DNA of 64,000 nt from Salvelinus alpinus (lineage: Eukaryota; Chordata; Actinopteri; Salmoniformes; Salmonidae): the NCBI RefSeq assembly GCF_045679555.1, contig NC_092087.1, forward strand, positions 24,683,367 to 24,747,366, written 5' to 3'. Numbering within the stretch: position 1 is the first letter of the stretch; each line of letters starts with the position of its first letter. Shown in pieces: positions 54,336 through 64,000 of the stretch. The notes under the pieces are model-generated. The model did not search any database. It was given only the letters and a program-made list of their open reading frames with translations, and was not told where the DNA came from. Both the position numbers and the translations under genes were made by a program.

Positions 54336-55216
54336 ATGATGTCTTCTAATTGCAGTCGCTGTACTCATAATATACAGGAGAACGATCGCCTTATGGCGAG
54401 GATAGCTGTGCTGCAAGCCCAGCTTCAGACGCAATCGTTAGGCAAGGGTAATTTCAGTGTAGGAAAGGATGAAACAGCGTCTGTGCCACCAGTAAGTACA
54501 GATAGTAACGTTAGTATAAATCCCAGTCCCCGCAGCCGGACAACTTTCTCATTCAGCCGACAGAAACTTTCAACCGGTTTTCCCCATTAAGTAGCGAGTC
54601 GGAGTCTGAGGCCGAGTCTTCTCTTGTCTCTACTCCTCCCGTTACGGGGTCTGAGACGCCGAAAGCTCCCACCATTAGCTCTGACAAATTGAAAACCCTA
54701 GTCATTGGCGACTCCATTACCCGCAGTATTAGACTTAAAACGAATCACCCAGCAATCATACACTGTTTACCAGGGGGCAGGGCTACCGACGTTAAGGCTA
54801 ATCTGAAGATGGTGCTGGCTAAAGCTAAAACTGGCGAGTATAGAGATATTGTTATCCAAGTCGGCACCAACGATGTTAGGATGAAACAGTCAGAGGTCAC
54901 CAAGCGCAACATAGCTTCAGCGTGTAAATCAGCTAGAAAGATGTGTCGGCATCGAGTAATTGTCTCTGGCCCCCTCCCAGTTAGGGGGAGTGACAAGCTC
55001 TACAGCAGAGTCTCACAACTCAATCGCTGGTTGAAAACTGTTTTCTGCCCCTCCCAAAAGATAGAATTTGTAGATAATTGGCCCTCTTTCTGGGACTCAC
55101 CCACAAACAGGACCAAGCCTGACCTGCTGAGGAGTGACGGACTCCATCCTAGCTGGAGGGGTGCTCTCATATCTACCAACATAGACAGGGCTCTAACTCC
55201 TCTAGCTCCACAATGA
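54336..55216 (+). pseudogene. LINE ORF1: coiled-coil-like N terminus plus SGNH/GDSL esterase domain, frameshifted
   Basis: ORF1 of CR1/L2-group LINEs often carries an esterase whose role in retrotransposition is not settled. Here the N-terminal frame (54336-54590) has CSRCTHNIQENDRLMARI with heptad-like leucines. It shifts near 54570 into the frame that carries the esterase from about 54689: KTLVIGDSITRS (nucleophile Ser), VQVGTND-type IQVGTNDVRMK (block III), and LLRSDGLHPSW (Asp and His). All catalytic residues are visible. One frameshift breaks the continuous protein. Confidence 0.88.
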
Positions 55217-55222
55217 AATAGG

Positions 55223-58200
55223 GTGCAGGCCAGGCAGCAGGCTGTTAGCCAACCTGCCAGCTTAGTGGAGTCTGCCACTAGCATAGTCAGTGTAGTCAGC
55301 TCAGCCATCCCCATTGAGACTGTGTCTGTGCCTCGACCTAGGTTGGGCAAAACTAAACATGGCGGTGTTCGCCTTAGCAATCTCATTAGGATAAAGACCT
55401 CCTCCATTCCTGCCATTATTGAAAGAGATCGTGATACCTCACATCTCAAAATAGGGTTACTTAATGTTAGATCCCTCACTTCAAAGGCAGTTATAGTCAA
55501 TGAACTAATCACTGATCATAATCTTGATGTGATTGGCCTGACTGAAACATGGCTTAAGCCTGATGAATTTACTGTGTTAAATGAGGCCTCACCTCCTGGT
55601 TACACTAGTGACCATATCCCCCGTGCATCCCGCAAAGGCGGAGGTGTTGCTAACATTTACGATAGGAAATTTCAATTTACAAAAAAAAAAAGACGTTTTC
55701 GTCTTTTGAGCTTCTAGTCATGAAATCATGAAATCACTTTTTATAGCTACTGTCTACAGGCCTCCTGGGCCATATACAGCGTTCCTCTCTGAGTTCCCTG
55801 AATTCCTATCGGACCTTGTAGTCATAGCAGATCATATTCTAATTTTTGGTGATTTTAATATTCATATGGAGAAGTCCACAGACCCACTCCAAAAGGCTTT
55901 CGGAGCCATCATCGACTCAGTGGGTTTTGTCCAACATGTCTCTGGACCTACTCACTGCCACAGTCATACTCTGGACCTAGTTTTGTCCCATGGAATAAAT
56001 GTTGTAGATCTTAATATTTTTCCTCATAATCCTGGACTATCGGACCACCATTTTATTACGTTTGCAATCGCAACAAATAATCTGCTCAGACCCCAACCAA
56101 GGAGCATCAAAAGTCGTGCTATAAATTCTCAGACAACACAAAAATTCCTTGATGCCCTTCCAGACTCCTTCTGCCTACCCAAGGACGTCAGAGGACAAAA
56201 ATCAGTTAACCACCTAACTGAGGAACTCAATTTAACCTTGCGCAATACCCTAGATGCAGTTGCACCCCTAAAAACGAAAAACATTTGTCATAAGAAACTA
56301 GCTCCCTGGTATACAGAAAATACCCGAGCTCTGAAGCAAGCTTCCAGAAAATTGGAACGGAAATGGCGCCACACCAAACTGGAAGTCTTCCGACTAGCTT
56401 GGAAACACAGTACCGTGCAGTATCGAAGAGCCCTCACTGCTGCTCGATCATCCTACTTTTCCAACTTAATTGAGGAAAATAAGAACAATCCAAAATTTCT
56501 TTTTGATACTGTTGCAAAGCTAACTAAAAAGCAGCATTGCCCAAGAGAGGATGGCTTTCACTTCAGCAGTAATAAATTCATGAACTTCTTTGAGGAAAAG
56601 ATCATGATCATTAGAAAGCAAATTACAGACTCCTCTTTAAATCTGCGTATTCCTCCAGGGCTTAGCTGTCCTGGATCTGCATATATCTCTTGACACAATG
56701 ATGAAAATAATCATGGCCTCTAAACCTTCAAGCTGCATACTGGATCCTATTCCAACTAAACTACTGAAAGAGCTGCTTCATGTGCTTGGCCCTCCTATGT
56801 TGAACATAATAAACGGCTCTCTATCCACCGGATGTGTACCAAACTCACTAAAAGTGTCAGTAATAAAGCCTCTCTTGAAAAAGCCAAACCTTGACCCGGA
56901 AAATATAAAAAACTATCGGCCTATATCGAATCTTCCATTCCTCTCAAAAATTTTAGAAAAAGCTGTTGCGCAGCAACTTACTGCCTTCCTGAAGACAAAC
57001 AATGTATACGAAATGCTTCAGTCTGGTTTTAGACCCCATCATAGCACTGAGACTGCACTTGTGAAGGTGGTAAATGACCTTTTAATGGCGTCAGACCGAG
57101 GCTCTGCATCTGTCCTCGTGCTACTAGACCTTAGTGCTGCCTTTGACACCATCGATCACCACATTCTTTTGGAGAGACTGGAAACTCAAATTGTTCTACA
57201 CGGACAAGTTCTGGCCTGGTTTAGATCTTATCTGTCGGAAAGATATCAGTTTGTCTCTGTGAATGGTTTGTCCTCTGACAAATCAACTGTACATTTCGGT
57301 GTTCCTCAAGGTTCCGTTTTAGGACCACTATTGTTTTCACTATATATTTTACCTCTTGGGGATGTTATTCGAAAACGTAATGTTAACTTTCACTGCTATG
57401 CGGATGACACACAGCTGTACATTTCAATGAAACATGGTGAAGCCCCAAAATTGCCCTCGCTAGAAGCCTGTGTTTCAGACATAAGGAAGTGGATGGCTGA
57501 AAACGTTCTACTTTTAAACTCGGACAAAACAGATATGCTTGTTCTAGGTCCCAAGAAACAAAGAGATCTTCTGTTAAATCTGACAATTAATCTTGATGGT
57601 TGTAAAGTCGTCTCAAATAAAACTGTGAAGGACCTCGGCGTTACTCTTGACCCTGATCTCTCTTTTGACGAACATATCAAGACTGTTTCAAGGACAGCTT
57701 TTTTCCATCTACGTAACATTGCAAATATCAGAAATTGTCTGTCCAAAAATGATGCAGAAAAATTAATCCATGCATTTGTTACTTCTAGGTTAGACTACTG
57801 CAATGCTCTACTTTCCGGCTACCCGGATAAAGCACTAAATAAACTTCAGTTAGTGCTAAATACGGCTAATAGAATCCTGACTAGAACCAAGAAATTTGAT
57901 CATATTACTCCAGTGCTAGCTTCCCTACACTGGCTTCCTGTTAAGGCAAGGGCTGATTTCAAGGTTTTACTGTTAACCTATAAAGCGTTACATGGGCTTG
58001 CTCCTACCTATCTTTCCGAGTTGGTCCTGCCGTACATACCTACACGTACGCTACGGTCACAAGACGCAGGCCTCCTAATTGTCCCTAGAATTTCTAAGCA
58101 AACAGCTGGAGGCAGGGCTTTCTCCTATAGATCTCCATTTTTATGGAACGGTCTGCCTACCCATGTGAGAGACGCAGACTCGGTCTCAACCTTTAAGTCT

Positions 58201-58239
58201 TTACTGAAGACTTATCTCTTCAGTAGGTCATATGATTGA
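55223..58239 (+). pseudogene. LINE ORF2: AP endonuclease and reverse transcriptase, two frameshifts
   Basis: Frame 1 (55223-55717) starts the endonuclease: LLNVRSLTSKA, GLTETWLKPDE. An 11-base A run at 55680 appears to shift the frame. Frame 2 (55728-56693) continues with ATVYRPPGP, LIFGDFNIHME and LSDHHFITFA. A second shift occurs near 56690. Frame 3 (56698-58239) holds the reverse transcriptase: [64 protein letters not shown], and the catalytic YADDTQLY, down to the C-terminal region. All active-site residues are intact, so only a few changes separate it from a complete frame. Confidence 0.93.
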
Positions 58240-59315
58240 GTGTAGTCTGGCCCAGGAGTGTGAAGGTGAACGGAAAGGCTCTGGAGCAACGAACCGCCCT
58301 TGCTGTCTCTGCCTGGCCGGTTCCCCTCTCTCCACTGGGATTCTCTGCCTATAACCCTATTACAGGGGCTGAGTCACTGGCTTACTGGTGCTCTTTCATG
58401 TCGTCCCTAGGAGGGGTGCGTCACTTGAGTGGGTTGAGTTACTGACGTGATCTTCCTGTCTGGGTTGGCGCCCCCCCTTGGTTTGTGCTGTGGTGGAGAT
58501 CTTTGTGGGCTATACTCGGCCTTGTCTCAGGATTGTAAGTTGGTGGTTGAAGATATCCATCTAGTGGTGCGGGGGCTGTGCTTTGGCAAAGTGGGTGGGG
58601 TTATATCCTTCCTGTTTGGCCCTGTCCGGGGGTATCATCGGATGGGGCCACAGTGTCTCCTGACCCCTCCTGTCTCAGCCTCCAGTATTTATGCTGCAGT
58701 AGTTTATGTGTCGGGGGGCTAGGGTCAGTTGGTTATATCTGGAGTACTTCTCCTGTCTTATCCAGTGTCCTGTGTGAATTTAAGTATGCTCTCTCTAATT
58801 CTCTCCTTCTCTCTTTCTTTCTCTCTCTCGGAGGACCTGAGCCCTAGGACCATACGTCAGGACTACCGGGCATGATGACTCCTTGCTGTCCCCAGTCCAC
58901 CTGGCCTTGCTGCTATTCCAGTTTCAACTGTTCTGCTTGCGGTTATGGAACCCCTACCTGTCCCAGACCTGCTGTTTTCAACTCTTAATGATCGCCTATG
59001 AAAAGCCAACTGACATTTATTCCTGATTATTATTTGACCATGCTTGTCACTTATGAACATTTTGAACATCTTGGCCATGTTCTGTTATAATCTCCACCCG
59101 GCACAGCCAGAAGAGGACTGGCCACCCCTCATAGCCTGGTTCCTCTCTAGGTTTCTTCCTAGGTTTTGGCCTTTCTAGGGAGTTTTTCCTAGCCACCGTG
59201 CTTCTACACCTGCATTGCTTGCTGTTTGGGGTTTTAGGCTGGGTTTCTGTACAGCACTTCGAGATATTAGCTGATGTACGAAGGGCTATATAAAATAAAC
59301 TTGATTTGAACTTGA
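58240..59315 (+). other. 3' UTR of the L2 LINE
   Basis: GC-mixed sequence following the ORF2 stop and ending in the conserved 3' tail. The short frames inside are not genes. Confidence 0.8.
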
Positions 59316-59818
59316 TGTGTTCCTGGTTCGAGCCCAGGTAGGGGCGAGGAAAGGAACGGAAGCTATACTGTTACACTGGCAATACTAAAGTGCCTGTAAG
59401 AACATCCAATAGTCAAAGGTATATGAAATACAAATGGTATAGAGAAATAGTCCTATAATTCCTACACCCTAAAACTTCTTACCTGGGAATATTGAAGACT
59501 CATGTTAAAAGGAACCACCAGCTTTCATATGTTCTCATGTTCTGAGCAAGGAACTTAAACGTTAGCTTTCTTACATGGCACATATTGTACTTTTACTTTC
59601 TTCGCCAACACTTTGTTTTTGCATTATTTAAACCAAATTGAACATGTATAATTATTTATTTGAGGCTAAATTGATTTTATTGATGTATTAAGTTAAAATA
59701 AGTGTTCATTCAGTGTTGTTGCAATTGTCATTATTACAAATAAAAAATCAAATAAAAATATTTTTTGGCCCTCCAATAATCGGTATCGTTGTTGAAAAAT
59801 CATAATCGGTCGACCTCT
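59316..59818 (+). repeat. Dispersed salmonid repeat with a B-box-like start
   Basis: Opens with tcctggttcgagcccaggta, containing a ggttcgagccc B-box-like motif, and ends with ataatcggtcgacctctaa. It resembles a common salmonid repeat as I remember it. The upstream tRNA-like A box is missing. Confidence 0.65.
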
Positions 59819-60003
59819 AAAACCTACCCTAACCAGAAACCGTGGATGGCAGCATTCACGCAAAACTGAAAGGGCGTACCACCGCATTTAACCATGACAA
59901 GGCGACATGAGTAGTCATTCCCTCCACATGGCAATCAAACAAGGAAAATGTCAGTATAGAGCCAAAGTGGAGTCGCAATTCAACAGCTCAGACACAAGAC
60001 GTA
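59819..60003 (+). mobile_element. LINE ORF2 fragment left of the Sleeping-Beauty-type element
   Basis: Encodes NQKPWMAAFTQKLKGRTTAF and, after frame noise, ends ...acaagacg-ta. The LINE resumes at 63068 with tatgtggcagggtctacag (MWQGLQTITDYK). The piece repeats the QK-W-DGSI-QKLK-RT segment found at the end of the LINE part at 53645. Confidence 0.75.
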
Positions 60004-60245
60004 CAGTTGAAGTCGGAAATCTACATACACCTTAGCCAAATACATTTAAACTCAGTTTCACAACTCCTGACATCTAATCCTAGAATGGTCAGTTAGGATC
60101 ACCAATTTATTTTAAGAATGTGAAATGTCAGAATAACATTAGAGAGAATTATTTATTTTAGCTTTTATTTATTTCATCACATTCCCAGTGGGTTAGAAGT
60201 ATACATACACTCAATTAATATTTGGTAGCATTGCCCTTAAATTGT

Positions 60246-62660
<2,415 letters not shown>

Positions 62661-62778
62661 GGCAAGCAAAGAGGCACTGAGTTTGAAGGTAGTCCTTGAA
62701 ATACATCCACAGGTACACCTCCAATTGACTCAAATTATGTCAATTAGTCTATCAGAAGCTTCTAAAGCCATGACATAA

Positions 62779-62871
<93 letters not shown>

Positions 62872-63067
62872 TGAAATAATCTGTCTGTAAACAATTGTTG
62901 TAAAAACGAATTGTGTCATGCAAAGTAGATGTCCTAACCGACTTGCCAAAACCATAGTTTGTTAACAAGAAATTTGTGGAGTGGTTGAAAAACTAGTTTT
63001 AATGACTGCAACCTAAGTGTATGTAAACTTACGACTTCAACTGTATGTTGTGCATTAACTTCAACTG

Positions 63068-63780
63068 TATGTGGCAGGGTCTACAGACAATCACAGACTA
63101 CAAAAGGAAAACAAGCCACATCGCGGAATACGGACGTCTTGCATCCAGACGAACTAAACACCCTGTTTGCCCGCTTTGAGGACAATACAGTGCCACCGAT
63201 GCAGCCCACTACCAAGGACTATGGGCTCTCCTTCTCTGTGGCCGACGTGGGTAAGACATTTAAAACATGTTAACCCTCACAATGCTGCCGGCCCAGATGG
63301 CATCCCTAGTCCTCAGAGCATGTGCAGACCAGCTGGCTGGTGTGTTTACGGACATATTCACCCCGCTACCATCCAGAAGGCGAGGTCAGTACAGGTGCAT
63401 CAAAGCTGAGACTGAGAGACTGAAAAACAGCTTCAATCTCAAGGCCATCAGACTGTTAAATAGCCATCACTAGCACATTAGATGCTGCTGCTTACATAGA
63501 GACTTTGGCCACTTTAATAATGTTTACTAATCTCATATGTATATACTATATTCTATATGATCTATTGCATCTTAGCCTATGCCACTGACATTGCTCTTCC
63601 TTATATGTATATATTTTTATTCCATTCCTTTACTAAGATGTGTGTATTAGGTATTTGTTGTGGAATTGTTAGATATTAATGCACTGTCGGAGCTAGAAGC
63701 ACAAGAATTTCGCTACACTCGTAATAAACATCTGCTAACCATATGTATGTGACCAATAAAATTTGATATAGAGACATTAT
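63068..63780 (+). mobile_element. LINE 3' part with internal deletion
   Basis: Starts with MWQGLQTITDYK, then VLRACADQLAGVFTDIF, and jumps straight to RYRCIKAETERLKNSFNLKA, the last residues of the element, so the reverse transcriptase core is missing. The 3' UTR ends with gaatttcgctacactcgtaa, tgtgaccaataaaatttga. Confidence 0.8.
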
Positions 63781-64000
63781 TGCATGGAACTCCATTCCAT
63801 CTCATATTGCTCAAGTGAACAGCAAACTTAGTAAAAAAACTAAACTAAACAACAGAGCAACACCTCACGGCACAACGCCTCTCCCTTATTTGACCTAGAT
63901 ATTTTGTGTGCATGTATTGTAGGCTACATGTGCGTTTTGTAATTTTTGTTTAATTTATTTAGTTCTGTCCTTGAGCGGTTGTCTATTAATGTTCTGTATT
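63781..64000. other. Right edge, nothing recognised
   Basis: AT-rich, no feature supported. Confidence 0.5.

Larger units (their letters stand above)
54200..59315 (+). mobile_element. Almost complete L2-type LINE
   Basis: Carries two ORFs, a 1.07-kb 3' UTR, and the fish L2-like end gatattagctgatgtacgaa then gggctatataaaat with a short ttgatttga tail. The 5' boundary is approximate. ORF1 has a GDSI-type esterase domain; ORF2 has an AP endonuclease and a reverse transcriptase. Each ORF is broken by one or two frameshifts. Confidence 0.9.

Noticed and set aside
58240..58850. Short plus-strand frames after the LINE RT
   Set aside because: They fall in the L2 LINE 3' UTR and have no family signature.
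59325..59340. B-box-like ggttcgagccc as a tRNA gene
   Set aside because: No A box or acceptor-stem pairing around it; it is part of a dispersed repeat.

Overview
The window looks like nuclear DNA of a salmonid fish (Salmo, Oncorhynchus or a relative). The genes are vertebrate, with many small exons. The repeat load is typical of salmonids: several Tc1-like families, including one of the lineage behind Sleeping Beauty, SINE fragments with the HpaI-type tail, L2- and L1-type LINEs, and long CA arrays. Nothing bacterial is present.

Three protein-coding genes lie head to tail on the minus strand. PRKCD (protein kinase C delta) is complete, with 16 coding exons from 40457 down to 26344. SFMBT1 (four-MBT chromatin reader) is complete, with 20 coding exons from 18879 down to 8632 and a probable noncoding first exon near 21.7 kb. 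STIMATE/TMEM110 (ER regulator of store-operated calcium entry) has five coding exons from 6008 down to 24 and continues off the left edge. I built the exon models by reading GT-AG junctions and codon phase by eye; all phases agree, giving 686 residues for PRKCD and 860 for SFMBT1. Human 3p21.1 also carries STIMATE, SFMBT1 and PRKCD together, so this is conserved microsynteny. RFT1, which lies between SFMBT1 and PRKCD in human, is not seen here.

Introns and intergenic DNA are mostly transposon debris. From the left: an internally deleted Tc1 and a nearly full-length Tc1 with a frameshifted transposase in STIMATE; a hAT-like element with perfect 16-bp inverted ends and a Tc1 in SFMBT1; a decayed Tc1 and a TIR-bounded minisatellite between SFMBT1 and PRKCD; a Tc1, a LINE with a stop inside a core RT motif, two inverted copies of an AT-rich repeat and a 1.8-kb element flanked by TTAC in PRKCD.

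From 40.5 kb to the right edge I find no host gene. This part is a graveyard of nested insertions. A TA-flanked 1.1-kb element sits in a LINE end (44-46 kb). A truncated L1 sits in a Tc1 with an exact 10-bp target duplication (49.1-51.6 kb). A LINE around 51.8-63.8 kb is interrupted by a miniature Tc1, a salmonid repeat, an almost complete L2 LINE and a Sleeping-Beauty-lineage Tc1. That last Tc1 is itself split by a TTAA-flanked element of the same family as the one in PRKCD.

The most interesting signals are this TTAA-type element family with internal tandem duplication, the repeated placement of TG tracts right at 3' splice sites in two of the genes and at an exon junction of the third, and the nested insertion order, which gives a relative clock.
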